A DNA stretch of 64,000 nt from Dendrosporobacter quercicolus (GTDB lineage Bacteria > Bacillota > Negativicutes > DSM-1736 > Dendrosporobacteraceae), in the NCBI RefSeq assembly GCF_900104455.1, contig NZ_FNHB01000007.1, positions 1 to 64,000 on the forward strand, given 5' to 3'. This document shows, one piece after another, positions 33,418 through 42,785 of the stretch. The notes under the pieces were generated by a model. The model worked only from the letters and a program-made list of their open reading frames with translations. It searched no databases and was not told the DNA's origin. A program made the position numbers and the translations under genes. The first letter of the stretch is position 1. Every line of letters starts with the position of its first letter.

Positions 33418-33825
33418 ATGAGTACAATTACAACCACAACTGAGTATTGGTCAAACCCGACGACAGTGGACACCGGAACGACAAAGAGTACATCGACGAT
33501 TGTCGATTACGACACGTTTTTTTCGCTGTTGATCACGGAATTGCAAAATCAGGACCCGACCGATCCGGTAAGCAACACGGAATATGTGTCCCAGCTGGCC
33601 CAACTGGCTTCCTTGGGACAACTGGAGTCGGTAACCACCTCGATCAATGCTTCGCAGGCCTATGCGCTGATCGGCAAAGAGGTAACGTATCAAACCACTG
33701 ATGACAGCGGAAAAACAGCGACCGGCAGCGGCACGGTTGATTCGGTGGTCATCAGCAGCGGCACCGCTTATCTCAAAATCGGCAGCAACATGGTGAAAAC
33801 AGATGCCGTCACTGAAGTAAAATAG
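33418..33825 (+). CDS. flgD: Flagellar hook capping protein FlgD
   Basis: A 135-residue protein that caps the growing hook and is needed for FlgE assembly. The conserved N-terminal FlgD block is present: FFSLLITELQNQDPTDPVSN, then EYVSQLAQLASLGQLESV. The C-terminal part is short, covering little more than the N-terminal region plus one beta-rich segment, as in several Firmicutes. The site AAGGAGG precedes ATG 33418. It heads the hook and filament-junction cluster. Confidence 0.9.
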   Translation: MSTITTTTEYWSNPTTVDTGTTKSTSTIVDYDTFFSLLITELQNQDPTDPVSNTEYVSQLAQLASLGQLESVTTSINASQAYALIGKEVTYQTTDDSGKTATGSGTVDSVVISSGTAYLKIGSNMVKTDAVTEVK

Positions 33826-33919
33826 GCTTCATTTGGATTCCACACCAGCCGGACCCGATGGGAGGCTGGCATCTATTTCTGATGTACCGATGAAATAGAA
33901 ATGTCAGGAGGAACAGTTT

Positions 33920-35266
33920 ATGATGATGTCCATGTATTCAGCCCTGTCCGGGCTGAAATCGCAGCAGACCAAGCTGAATGTTATTTCCAATAACATCGCC
34001 AATGTCAATACTGCGGGTTATAAAAGCCAAACCGTCGGGTTTGCCGACCTGCTTAGTCAGACCATTGCCGGGGCCACCGGCGCAAATGACGCCACCGGCA
34101 AAGGCGGTACCAATGCCCAGCAAATTGGCCTGGGGGTCAGTGTTTCTTCGATCACCACCAATATGACAACCGGCAGCAGTCAGTATACCGGCAATGATAC
34201 TGATTTAATGATCAGCGGCAGCGGTTTTTTTATTTTGCAAGGCGGTTCGACCGGGGAATACCAGTTCAGCCGGGCCGGCAACTTTGGCGTTGACGCCAGC
34301 GGCAACCTGACACTTGACGGTTATAAGGTCTGCGGCTGGCAGGATAACAGCTCCGGCAGCTACAACACCCAGACCGAGGTAGAGCCGCTTAATCTGTTTA
34401 GCGACAGTTATACCGGCAATAAAAAAGTAATTGCCCCGTCAGCAACCAGTGAGGCTACACTGACCGGCAACCTTGATCCTTCGGCTGAGGCGCACGGAAC
34501 TTATCCCACGACCATTGACACCACCGGTCTCAGCGCGGACGGAACTTCGACAATGACCGTCGTCGATACCCAGGGCAACAGCTATGATGTGAAAGTGAAT
34601 TTTTATAAAGTCGGCGTTGACGGCACCGGCACCGACAGCGCGACAACCACCTGGAAATGGGAGCTGGCTGACGCCAGCAGTGCTTTAACGGTTACCGGCG
34701 GCGAAGGTTATCTGACCTTTGACGCCAACGGCAAGATCATCACCAGCGATACGGCCTATGCCACCAACCCGTCGGTAACTTTGGCGGCAACCGGCGCCAG
34801 CGCCGGTTCGGCGCCGTTTACAGTCGCTTTGGATTTCACCGGAGTTTCCACTTATTCCGGCGATGACGACAGCGGCGTAACCGCTACGGCCAACGGTTAT
34901 GAGTCAGGTGAACTGCAAAGCTATTCCATGGGCAGTGACGGCATCATCACCGGCACCTACAGCAATGGCAAGCAGCAAACGCTGGGACAAATTGCGCTGG
35001 CGGTATTTAATAATGCCAGCGGTCTGGAGAAAATCGGCAATAACCTGTATGCTACGACCGCCAATTCAGGCGATTATACCGGCGGGGTTGTAGCCGGAAC
35101 CCATGGTTCAGGCGCTTTGAGTTCGGGAACGCTGGAAATGTCCAATGTCGACCTGGCTTCGCAGCTAAGTGAGATGATGATTACCCAGCGGGCTTATCAG
35201 GCCAACAGTAAGATTATTACCACTTCGGATACGATTCTCCAGGAGATCATCAATATGGTCCGGTAA
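33920..35266 (+). CDS. flgE: Flagellar hook protein FlgE
   Basis: A 448-residue hook subunit. The N-terminal rod/hook motif YSALSGLKSQQTKLNVISNN, IANVNTAGYKS lies at residues 5-35. The central variable domain is rich in Thr, Ser and Gly. The C-terminus ends with the paired coiled-coil region (SNVDLASQLSEMMITQRAYQ, ...TILQEIINM). It assembles outside the cell after export through the flagellar type III system. AGGAGG precedes the start; the ATG ATG tandem leaves the first residue uncertain. Confidence 0.92.
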   Translation: MMMSMYSALSGLKSQQTKLNVISNNIANVNTAGYKSQTVGFADLLSQTIAGATGANDATGKGGTNAQQIGLGVSVSSITTNMTTGSSQYTGNDTDLMISGSGFFILQGGSTGEYQFSRAGNFGVDASGNLTLDGYKVCGWQDNSSGSYNTQTEVEPLNLFSDSYTGNKKVIAPSATSEATLTGNLDPSAEAHGTYPTTIDTTGLSADGTSTMTVVDTQGNSYDVKVNFYKVGVDGTGTDSATTTWKWELADASSALTVTGGEGYLTFDANGKIITSDTAYATNPSVTLAATGASAGSAPFTVALDFTGVSTYSGDDDSGVTATANGYESGELQSYSMGSDGIITGTYSNGKQQTLGQIALAVFNNASGLEKIGNNLYATTANSGDYTGGVVAGTHGSGALSSGTLEMSNVDLASQLSEMMITQRAYQANSKIITTSDTILQEIINMVR

Positions 35267-35301
35267 TCGTTGATCAAATGCAGGAGAGGGTGAAAAGTCT
35301 A

Positions 35302-36771
35302 ATGTCAACCTTCGGCGCTTATGGAATAGCCGTTTCCGGGATGTTTGCCAACCGGACCGGGCTGAGTGTGGTAAGCAATAATATTACCAATGTGAATACG
35401 GTGGGTTACTCGCGGCAGCAAACCGCTTTGGCTGAAGCCTGCCTGCTGAAATCAAGCGGATCGGAAGGCAGCGGCGTTACCGTCCAGGAAATCCGGCGGG
35501 CGCGCAATGCCTTGCTGGACCAGACCTATCGCAGCCAAAATGCGCAGGCTGAATATTGGAACGCCAAGAGCGCCACGCTGACCGATTTGCAAAGTATGCT
35601 AAATGAATTTGGCGCGGCGGACGGTACGGACGATACCGGATTGCAGCAGGCGCTGACCGACTTTTTTGGCAGCTGGGACGAACTTGCCAAGGATCCTTCG
35701 GCGCAGAGCGCCCGCAGCTCCGTGGTTGAATCGACGGAATCGCTGCTGGGGATGCTGGATCAGCTTGACAGCCAGTTGAGAGCTTTGCAGTCGGATGCCG
35801 TCGTAAAAGCCGGCGATGCGGTAACTGATCTGAATGATCTGGCGCAACAGGTGGCCAAGCTGAATGTAGAGATACTGAAAACCGAAACAGCCGATGTTGA
35901 AGCCAGTGATCTCCGGGATCAGCGCGATGTATTGCTGGACCAAATGTCGGCTCTGGTCAGTATCAGGGTTGAAGAACAGGATAACGGCATGGTAAATGTC
36001 AGCATTGGCGGCATTCCCGTGGTCAATGAAAAGAAAACTTACCCGCTTGAACTGGCCGGCGATGGTTCGGCGGACAGTCCTCTCGTTGTAAACAGTACCA
36101 GTTTGGATGGTACTGTTAAAATTAGCGGCGGCAGTTTAAAAGCTTATTTGGAAGAGGCGGACTGGAGCGGTGCGGCCGCAATTGACACGGCCAGTCTGCC
36201 CTACGCGTATACGGCTGCGGCTAGTCACTCGGTTGCTAGTTTGTGGCAGGGCCTGAATGACCTGGCGGTCACCGTAGCCAATGCGGTAAACCAATTGCAG
36301 CTTACCGGGATTGATCTGGATGGGGAAAGCGGCGTAGCTTTTTTTGTCGCTGTTGATGAGGACCAGCCGTTAGGTCTGGGCAATATCGCAATCAATTCTG
36401 CGCTGGATGATCTTGATAAAATAGTGACTTCTACGACCGGTCAATCCGGCGATAACACGATTGCCAATGCCATTGTCGCACTGCAGGATCAGAACTTATT
36501 TAGCTTTGACGGCCTGGCCGTTGATCTGAATGGTTTTTATGAAGCCGTGATTTCCTGGGTGGGCACGGCCGGGACAAATGCCGAAAGCACGGCCAGCACT
36601 ACGGCCAGCCTGGCTACGCAGGCTGAAAATCAGCGGCAGGCTCTGTCAGCGGTGTCGCTGGATGAAGAAATGAGCAGAATGATCACTTACCAGAACGCCT
36701 ACAGCGCCAATGCCAGAGTGTTAAGCACCATTGACAGCATGCTGGCGGATTTAATTGAAGAACTTGGTTAA
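35302..36771 (+). CDS. flgK: Flagellar hook-associated protein 1 (FlgK), first copy
   Basis: A protein of about 489 residues. The N-terminus has FGAYGIAVSGMFANRTGLSV, then SNNITNVNTVGYSRQQ, the FlgK signature. The D1-like helical segment (QTYRSQNAQAEYWNAKSATL) follows, and the end reads AVSLDEEMSRMITYQNAYSANARVLSTID. It forms the first junction zone between hook and filament. ATG 35302 is taken as start after AGGAGAGGG; ATG 35278 is possible but has no site. A second flgK follows after 36 bp. Confidence 0.88.
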   Translation: MSTFGAYGIAVSGMFANRTGLSVVSNNITNVNTVGYSRQQTALAEACLLKSSGSEGSGVTVQEIRRARNALLDQTYRSQNAQAEYWNAKSATLTDLQSMLNEFGAADGTDDTGLQQALTDFFGSWDELAKDPSAQSARSSVVESTESLLGMLDQLDSQLRALQSDAVVKAGDAVTDLNDLAQQVAKLNVEILKTETADVEASDLRDQRDVLLDQMSALVSIRVEEQDNGMVNVSIGGIPVVNEKKTYPLELAGDGSADSPLVVNSTSLDGTVKISGGSLKAYLEEADWSGAAAIDTASLPYAYTAAASHSVASLWQGLNDLAVTVANAVNQLQLTGIDLDGESGVAFFVAVDEDQPLGLGNIAINSALDDLDKIVTSTTGQSGDNTIANAIVALQDQNLFSFDGLAVDLNGFYEAVISWVGTAGTNAESTASTTASLATQAENQRQALSAVSLDEEMSRMITYQNAYSANARVLSTIDSMLADLIEELG

Positions 36772-36807
36772 AGACCCAATGTTTTTTCTTATGTGGAGGT
36801 GAGGAAA

Positions 36808-38340
36808 ATGGCGTCAACTTTTATGGGGCTGAATACGGCTACCAGGGGATTATACAGCGCCGCCACCGGTTTGCTGGTTACCAGCAATAATGTCAGCAAT
36901 GTTTCTACAGAGGGTTATTCACGGCAGGTGGTTAACCAGTCGGCGACCACTCCGGCGGCTGTTTACAGCAGCAGCGGTATTGTCGGCGGCGGCTCGCAGG
37001 TCAATAGTGTCGACCGGGTCAGGAATTTCCGGCTGGACCAAAAATATTGGTCGGAAAACAGCAGTCTGGGTGAATGGGAGAGTAAATCCGGTTTATTGAC
37101 CGAAATTGAAGAAATTATGGGTGAACCGCAGAGCAACGGCTTTACTACTGTAATGGACGAATTCTATTCGGCGCTGGAGGATTTATCAAGCGATCCCAGT
37201 GGCGCGGCAGCCAGAGCCAGTGTTCAGGAAACGGGCAATGCCATCTGTCAGTATTTGAATGATGCTGCAAACAGATTGTCCGATTTACAGGAATCCGTCA
37301 ATCGCGATGTCGGCACTGCGGTTAGTCAAATTAATTCCTATGCCGAGCAAATTGCCAAACTGAATGAGCAAATCCGGGTGGCCGGCGTGATTGGCGGCAG
37401 CACCAACGAGCTTGAGGACCAGCGGGATTTGCTGGTAGACAAGCTATCCGGCCTGACTTCGATCAGTGTAACCCAGACTGTTGTGGGGCAGAATCCGTCA
37501 GGCGCAGATATTTACAGTTATACGATCAGTAGCGGCGGTTCGACCCTGGTAAATGCCGGAAGTGCGCAAAAGCTGGAAACCTATGAGAATTCAGCCGGCC
37601 TGTATGGCGTTCGCTGGCAGGACAGCGGCAGTGAATATACACCAAGCGGCGGAGCGTTAAAGGGGTATCTGGATGTGCGGGATGGTACGGGGGAAGACGG
37701 GCAATACAAGGGAGTTGCCTATTATAGCGCCCAGCTGGATAATTTTGCCCGGATTTTCGCCGAGGCTTTTAATGAGGGCGTCTATGCCGGCGGCGCTGTT
37801 TCCGATTACAGCGGACATGCCGGCGGGGTGACGACAGAAGGGGAAACCGGTATTCGCTTTTTCTCTTATGACAAAACATCATCAACGAATATTGCTGCGG
37901 ATATCGCTGCAAACGGGCTGGATGCGGCCTATGCCAAAATTACGGCAGCCAATATTTCGCTTTCCTCCGAGATTGCGGAAGATGTTAAGAACATTGCAGC
38001 AGCTTCGGCGGCAAACCAATCGGAAAACAATGAGAACATTCTTGATCTGATTTCTATTACCAAAGACAGCGGCATGTTTAACAAGGGAACGCCTGAGGAT
38101 TCGATGAATGCCATTATTGCCACACTGGGAACCAGCAGTTCCTATGCGCAAAACCGGACGGAGAATCAGGAAAAAAGCGTAAAAAATGCCGATGACCGGC
38201 GAACCTCGGTATCCGGCGTGTCTTCTGACGAAGAGGCTGCCAATTTAACCAAATATGAACAGGCGTACAGCGCATCGGCCCAGCTTGTGACTGTCTGGAA
38301 TTCAATCTATCAGACGACCATTAATATGGTGTCCGATTAA
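36808..38340 (+). CDS. flgK: Flagellar hook-associated protein 1 (FlgK), second copy
   Basis: A protein of 510 residues and a clear FlgK homologue: FMGLNTATRGLYSAATGLLV, TSNNVSNVSTEGYSRQVV at the start, and GVSSDEEAANLTKYEQAYSASAQLVTVWN at the end. It differs clearly from the first copy, so it is an old duplication rather than a recent one. GGAGGTGAGG precedes ATG 36808. Two junction proteins could be stacked, or each could serve alternative filaments. Confidence 0.87.
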   Translation: MASTFMGLNTATRGLYSAATGLLVTSNNVSNVSTEGYSRQVVNQSATTPAAVYSSSGIVGGGSQVNSVDRVRNFRLDQKYWSENSSLGEWESKSGLLTEIEEIMGEPQSNGFTTVMDEFYSALEDLSSDPSGAAARASVQETGNAICQYLNDAANRLSDLQESVNRDVGTAVSQINSYAEQIAKLNEQIRVAGVIGGSTNELEDQRDLLVDKLSGLTSISVTQTVVGQNPSGADIYSYTISSGGSTLVNAGSAQKLETYENSAGLYGVRWQDSGSEYTPSGGALKGYLDVRDGTGEDGQYKGVAYYSAQLDNFARIFAEAFNEGVYAGGAVSDYSGHAGGVTTEGETGIRFFSYDKTSSTNIAADIAANGLDAAYAKITAANISLSSEIAEDVKNIAAASAANQSENNENILDLISITKDSGMFNKGTPEDSMNAIIATLGTSSSYAQNRTENQEKSVKNADDRRTSVSGVSSDEEAANLTKYEQAYSASAQLVTVWNSIYQTTINMVSD

Positions 38341-38360
38341 GAAGGAAAGGAGGTATTTTG

Positions 38361-39416
38361 ATGCGGATTACCAATAGTATGCTAACCTCCAACAGTGTTT
38401 GGAATCTCAATAAAAACCTGCAGCGGCTCAGCCAGGCCCAGCAAACGATGGCGTCTCAGTCCAACATCCAGCTTCCGTCGGACGACCCGGTCATTGCAAC
38501 ACGGGCCATTAAGTACCGCAATTATGTGTCAAATGTGGAACAATATCAAAAAAATACGGAAGATGCCACTGCCTGGATGAAGGTAACCGAGAGCGCGATA
38601 GGCGAGCTGACCGATGTGCTGAAGCGGATCAGGGAACTGACGGTAAACGGAGCCAATGATGCAACTTTGGCTGCTTCGGACAAAGAAGCTATTTTGACGG
38701 AAGTCAGCCAGCTGAAAGAAAGTGTCGTGGACATTATGAATACCTCGTATGCCGGACGGTATGTTTTTGGCGGTTACTCCACCGATTCCCCTCCTTACGA
38801 AATTGTTTCCACTGATGTCGGCGACAAGGTGATGTTCAAGGGAAGCTATCTGAGTCTGGGAGGCCCGGTTTCCGAAAGCGCTGACCTGACTGCGTTTTGC
38901 GAGGCTAATGCCGGACAGTCTTATTCCGGGGAAGAAAAGCAGACCATTCGCTATAATGTCGGCTTTGGCAGCCAAATGGCCGTCAATGTCGAAGGCCAGG
39001 ATGTCATTGGTAAAGAGACGGGGCTGAATTTGTTCGACAGTATTGACAAATTATTGTTGGCGCTAGGCGGTGAGACTTCCTATCAAACGGCTGAAATCAC
39101 CGATGGCAGTCCGCCGGTGGTGACAACCACTACCCATGAGTTAAACACCAGCGCACTGCTGGATGACTTTGACGCCGATCTTGACAGGATTTCGGCGGCG
39201 CGCGCCAGCCTGGGGGCCAGAATGAATGTTGCCAGTATGCGTTCCGACCGGCTGGCCAGTGACGAAATTACTTATAATGAATTGATGAGCAACAATGAAG
39301 ATGCCGATGTGGCCCAGGCTTCCATTGACGTTTCGACTGCTCAGGCCGTATATCAGGCTTCGCTGTCGGTTTCGGCCAAGGTGATGAGCAAAAGCCTGGT
39401 GGATTATTTAAGTTAA
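38361..39416 (+). CDS. flgL: Flagellar hook-associated protein 3 (FlgL)
   Basis: A 351-residue flagellin-fold protein. The start is MRITNSMLTSNSVWNLNKNL, followed by the flagellin-like block SQSNIQLPSDDPVIATRAIK. The end is ADVAQASIDVSTAQAVYQAS, typical for FlgL. It forms the second junction layer, adjacent to the filament. ATG 38361 has AAAGGAGG upstream; the TTG three bases before is not needed. Confidence 0.9.
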   Translation: MRITNSMLTSNSVWNLNKNLQRLSQAQQTMASQSNIQLPSDDPVIATRAIKYRNYVSNVEQYQKNTEDATAWMKVTESAIGELTDVLKRIRELTVNGANDATLAASDKEAILTEVSQLKESVVDIMNTSYAGRYVFGGYSTDSPPYEIVSTDVGDKVMFKGSYLSLGGPVSESADLTAFCEANAGQSYSGEEKQTIRYNVGFGSQMAVNVEGQDVIGKETGLNLFDSIDKLLLALGGETSYQTAEITDGSPPVVTTTTHELNTSALLDDFDADLDRISAARASLGARMNVASMRSDRLASDEITYNELMSNNEDADVAQASIDVSTAQAVYQASLSVSAKVMSKSLVDYLS

Positions 39417-39441
39417 TGGCTGGGTAAAGGAGGAGAGGATT

Positions 39442-41352
39442 ATGGCTACAACCAGTTCCGGTACGATTACTTCGGTGACCAGCAACGGAACCAGCCGGAT
39501 TACCGGCTTGTCGTCCGGCATTGATGTGGATTCCCTGGTTGAGCAGTTAATGAGTGCGGAGCAGTATAAACTGAACAGGCTGAAGCAGCAGCAGCAGCTG
39601 GCAACCTGGCGGCAGGAGCAATACCGGGAAATGACCACCTCGGTTACGGCTTTTGCCGACAAATACCTCAACACGCTTTCGTCCAGCAGCATGCTGAGTC
39701 AGTCCACATACACCCAGTTTGCGGCAACGTCCAGTTCCAGCGCCGTAACCGTCAAAGCCGGCGCAACCGCAACAGCCGCCACGCATACCATTGAAGTCAG
39801 TCAGCTGGCTACGGCGGCTACGCTGGCCAGCTCCGGCGGCATAACCGCCAATATTCAGGGCTCGACTGCCGCTGATTTTACTGCAGCGCAGGGCAGCAGT
39901 TTTGTTTTGACGGTGGACGGCACCAGCCGAACGGTAACGCTGGGCGCTGATGCCCAAGACGTGGAGGATTTGCAGGAGGCTGTTGATACGGCTGTCGGGG
40001 CGGATAAAGTAACCGTCAGTGTGGATGATGAAGGACTGCTGATATTTTCAGCAGCCGCCGACAGCGGTGTGCAGCAGATCACCCTGGCCGCGCCGTCGAG
40101 CGGCGGCAGTGCGCTGACAGCGCTCGGGTTTAGCAGCAGCGACAGTCTGACTAACCGGTTAAGTACAACCGATACGCTGGAAACTGTCGCCGCCAAGCTG
40201 GGCACAGCCTTTTCATTTAATGACGAGGGACAACTATCTTTTACCATGAATGATATTGCGTTTACGTTTGATATGGATGACACCCTGGCCGAAATGATCA
40301 GTGAAATCAATTCCAGCGATGCCGGGGTAACGATGAAATATGACAGTCTGAGCGATCAGCTGTCGCTTACGGCAACTGAGACCGGAGCGGGCGCGACGCT
40401 TGTCGCCAGTGAAGACGGGGGAACCTTTCTGGCCGCAGTGCTCAATCAGGCCACTGCCGGAACTGACGCCAAGCTTACTCTGGACGGGCAGTCACTTACC
40501 CGCAGCGCCAACACTCTGACCGTTGACGGCGTTACTTATACGCTGAATTCCGTAACAACGGAAGCGGCCACCATTGGCGTAACCAGGGATACGGACGCCA
40601 TTTACGACGCGATCAATAATTTTATTACCGACTACAACAGTTTAATTGATTTAATTAATACCAAGATCAGTGAAGATTACGATTCCGATTATCCGCCGCT
40701 GACCGCAGCTCAGGAGGCGGAGATGTCGGAATCGGAAATTGAGAAATGGAACGAACAAGCTACAACCGGCTTGCTGCATAGTGATTCCATGCTGCAGAAT
40801 ATGCTGTCTTCTCTGCGTGAGACCATGCTGACCGTGGTTGCCGGACAGAGCGCCACCTTCTATACCATCGGCATTACTACCGGCACCTATGATGAAAAAG
40901 GCAAACTCCATATTGACGAAGACAAATTAAAAGCCGCCCTGGAAAGCAATCCCGGGGAGGTAATGGATCTTTTCTGCCAGCAATCAACTTCTTATTCCGG
41001 GACAACCACAGTACGCTCGCTAACGAGCAGCGAACGCGCCGTAAGGTATAAGGAGGAAGGGATCGCTTACCGCTTCTATGATGTTTTACAGGATTATATT
41101 GGCACAACCAGAGATCTGTCCGGCAATAAAGGCTTGCTGCTGGAGAAGGCGGGCATGGAGAATGACGCCTCCAATACGGATAATATCCTCACCGACCAGC
41201 TGAACGATCTGGCGGCCAGGATTGAAGCGGAAGAGGAGCGGCTCGAGGCTAAAGAAACCCAGTATTACAACAAGTATACTTATATGGAAACCTATATTTC
41301 CACGCTCACCGCCCAGTTGGCGGTCTTCTCCAGCGATAGCAGCAGCAGTTAG
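39442..41352 (+). CDS. fliD: Flagellar filament capping protein FliD
   Basis: A 636-residue cap protein. The N-terminal FliD motif has RITGLSSGIDVDSLVEQLMS, followed by EQYKLNRLKQQQQLATWRQEQ. The central beta domains and the C-terminal FliD_C segment (YDAINNFITDYNSLIDLINT) follow, and the last helix ends with LAVFSSDSSSS. FliD caps the filament tip and folds flagellin subunits. The site is AAAGGAGG. Flagellin itself is not in the window. Confidence 0.92.
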   Translation: MATTSSGTITSVTSNGTSRITGLSSGIDVDSLVEQLMSAEQYKLNRLKQQQQLATWRQEQYREMTTSVTAFADKYLNTLSSSSMLSQSTYTQFAATSSSSAVTVKAGATATAATHTIEVSQLATAATLASSGGITANIQGSTAADFTAAQGSSFVLTVDGTSRTVTLGADAQDVEDLQEAVDTAVGADKVTVSVDDEGLLIFSAAADSGVQQITLAAPSSGGSALTALGFSSSDSLTNRLSTTDTLETVAAKLGTAFSFNDEGQLSFTMNDIAFTFDMDDTLAEMISEINSSDAGVTMKYDSLSDQLSLTATETGAGATLVASEDGGTFLAAVLNQATAGTDAKLTLDGQSLTRSANTLTVDGVTYTLNSVTTEAATIGVTRDTDAIYDAINNFITDYNSLIDLINTKISEDYDSDYPPLTAAQEAEMSESEIEKWNEQATTGLLHSDSMLQNMLSSLRETMLTVVAGQSATFYTIGITTGTYDEKGKLHIDEDKLKAALESNPGEVMDLFCQQSTSYSGTTTVRSLTSSERAVRYKEEGIAYRFYDVLQDYIGTTRDLSGNKGLLLEKAGMENDASNTDNILTDQLNDLAARIEAEEERLEAKETQYYNKYTYMETYISTLTAQLAVFSSDSSSS

Positions 41353-41363
41353 GGAGCGGGACG

Positions 41364-41771
41364 ATGACTGAGATGGAACAATATCAGCTATTACAAGGCA
41401 AGCTGGCTATTTTAGCTAAAATAGCCGCAAATACCGCTATTCAGCTTAAATTTGTCCGGCGGCAGGAAATCAGGGGGCTGCAGCGGTTGTTGCGGGAACG
41501 AACCAAGCTTTTACATTCACTTGGCATGTTTGATGAAAGATTAAAAGGCAGTCAGGCTTTAAGCCCAAGATGCTTGGCGCTAAAAGCGCAGATCGACGGC
41601 CGCCGGCAGCAGATCATCGGTTTAAACAAACAGACCATTGCGGCTGCGGTGGAGGAACGCGACAAGCTGGCTGCCGCGCTGCGCGGGTCCAAAAAACACC
41701 GTACAGTCATTGCCAATTATCAGTATGTCTCGCTGCCGGCCAGCGGCAGACGGTTTAACAGCAAGGGGTGA
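41364..41771 (+). CDS. FlgN/FliT-like flagellar export chaperone candidate
   Basis: A 135-residue soluble helical protein with a long coiled-coil pattern (LQGKLAILAKIAANTAIQLK, ...RRQQIIGLNKQTIAAAVEER). It starts 11 bp after fliD, with GGAGCGGGA as a moderate site. FlgN- and FliT-type chaperones of similar size and helical build guard FlgK, FlgL or FliD before export and are usually coded next to them. Sequence alone does not prove the family, so the call leans on position. Confidence 0.65.
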   Translation: MTEMEQYQLLQGKLAILAKIAANTAIQLKFVRRQEIRGLQRLLRERTKLLHSLGMFDERLKGSQALSPRCLALKAQIDGRRQQIIGLNKQTIAAAVEERDKLAAALRGSKKHRTVIANYQYVSLPASGRRFNSKG

Positions 41772-41780
41772 GGAAATTAA

Positions 41781-41822
41781 GCAGGGCGTCCGTAAATGCC
41801 GTTCATTTACAGACGCCCTGCT
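41781..41822. terminator. Terminator between flagellar cluster and regulator 3
   Basis: GCAGGGCGTC and GTAAAT pair with ATTTAC and GACGCCCTGC. It sits between convergent genes. Confidence 0.75.
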
Positions 41823-41828
41823 TGCCGT

Positions 41829-42485
41829 TTAGCACAGGATCCGGTAGCCATAGCCATAGATTGTTTCCAGACGGAGGTTAAACATTTTTTTGCGCATGCG
41901 CCGGATCAGGTCGTCAACGACACGGTCGGAGCCAAAATAGTTTTCACCCCACACCTGATGAAGAATTTGCTCCCGGGATAAAGCTGCATTTTTATACTGG
42001 AGAAAAAACAACAGCAGATCAAATTCCTTAGAGGTTAAAGCGACGGGCTGATCCTGATAGGTGACTTCCCGCCGGTCAAGATCCAGCAGATAGTCCTGCA
42101 GCTTAATTCTTACCGGTGCCGCCGCCGTTTTTTTTCTTTTGAGGATTCGGCCGACCCGCAGAACCAATTCCCGTGGAGAAAACGGCTTAACAACAAAATC
42201 ATCGCAACCGAGTTCGAGTCCCAGAACCCGGTCCATCACTCTTTCCCGCTCAGAAGTCAGAATGATGGCGGCATCTTTCCTTTTTTCCTTAACCTCCCGC
42301 ATGATTTTGAACCCTTCTTCGCCAGCGGCGTCCAGAATCCAGAGGTTCGGGCGATCAGCCACATGCAGCAGAGGTTGGGCATCCTTGCCAAAAACAGTTA
42401 CCTGCCAGCCTTCCTTAGCTAAAAAGAATGATAAGATTTCACAAAAAGACTCGTCGTGATCAACTAAATAAATAGTGAATTTCAT
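41829..42485 (-). CDS. Orphan OmpR-type response regulator (paralogue 3)
   Basis: A 218-residue protein, closely related to the regulators at 31657 and 32559. The receiver has VDHDE at residues 8-12, the acceptor Asp-52 (WILDAAG), Thr/Ser (LTSE) and Lys (VVKPF), so of the three it looks the most able to be phosphorylated. The winged helix is intact (LTSKEFDLLLFFLQYKNAAL, GSDRVVDDLIRRMRKKMF). No kinase gene is adjacent. It closes the flagellar cluster on the opposite strand. Confidence 0.88.
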   Translation of the reverse strand: MKFTIYLVDHDESFCEILSFFLAKEGWQVTVFGKDAQPLLHVADRPNLWILDAAGEEGFKIMREVKEKRKDAAIILTSERERVMDRVLGLELGCDDFVVKPFSPRELVLRVGRILKRKKTAAAPVRIKLQDYLLDLDRREVTYQDQPVALTSKEFDLLLFFLQYKNAALSREQILHQVWGENYFGSDRVVDDLIRRMRKKMFNLRLETIYGYGYRILC

Positions 42486-42740
42486 AGATAATTCCTGCCT
42501 GGCCTGTCCGAGTGACGGCAGTTTTCATTTCGGCCCGGACACCCCGGGAAAACTTGTCAAAGGCGCGGTGCTGTTATTCATCGCTATTCCCTTCCTTTCA
42601 GCATTGTTTGGACTCAACACTATTTTCCCATATTTTTATTGGATTCTTCTTGGAAAACAGCCCATTCGGTAAAAATATGGCGAAGAAATTCAGAATTACT
42701 GCTGCTTTAAGGAATGGCAGCGGAGCTTGCGAGGCGCGCC

Positions 42741-42777
42741 AAAATAAAAAAGGAGCTGCCTTTTCGCGGCAGCTCCC
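42741..42777 (-). terminator. Terminator of the CAP-domain gene
   Basis: On the reverse strand GGAGCTGCC pairs with GGCAGCTCC around a 7-base loop, then TTTTTTATTTT. Confidence 0.88.
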
Positions 42778-42785
42778 GGCAAATC

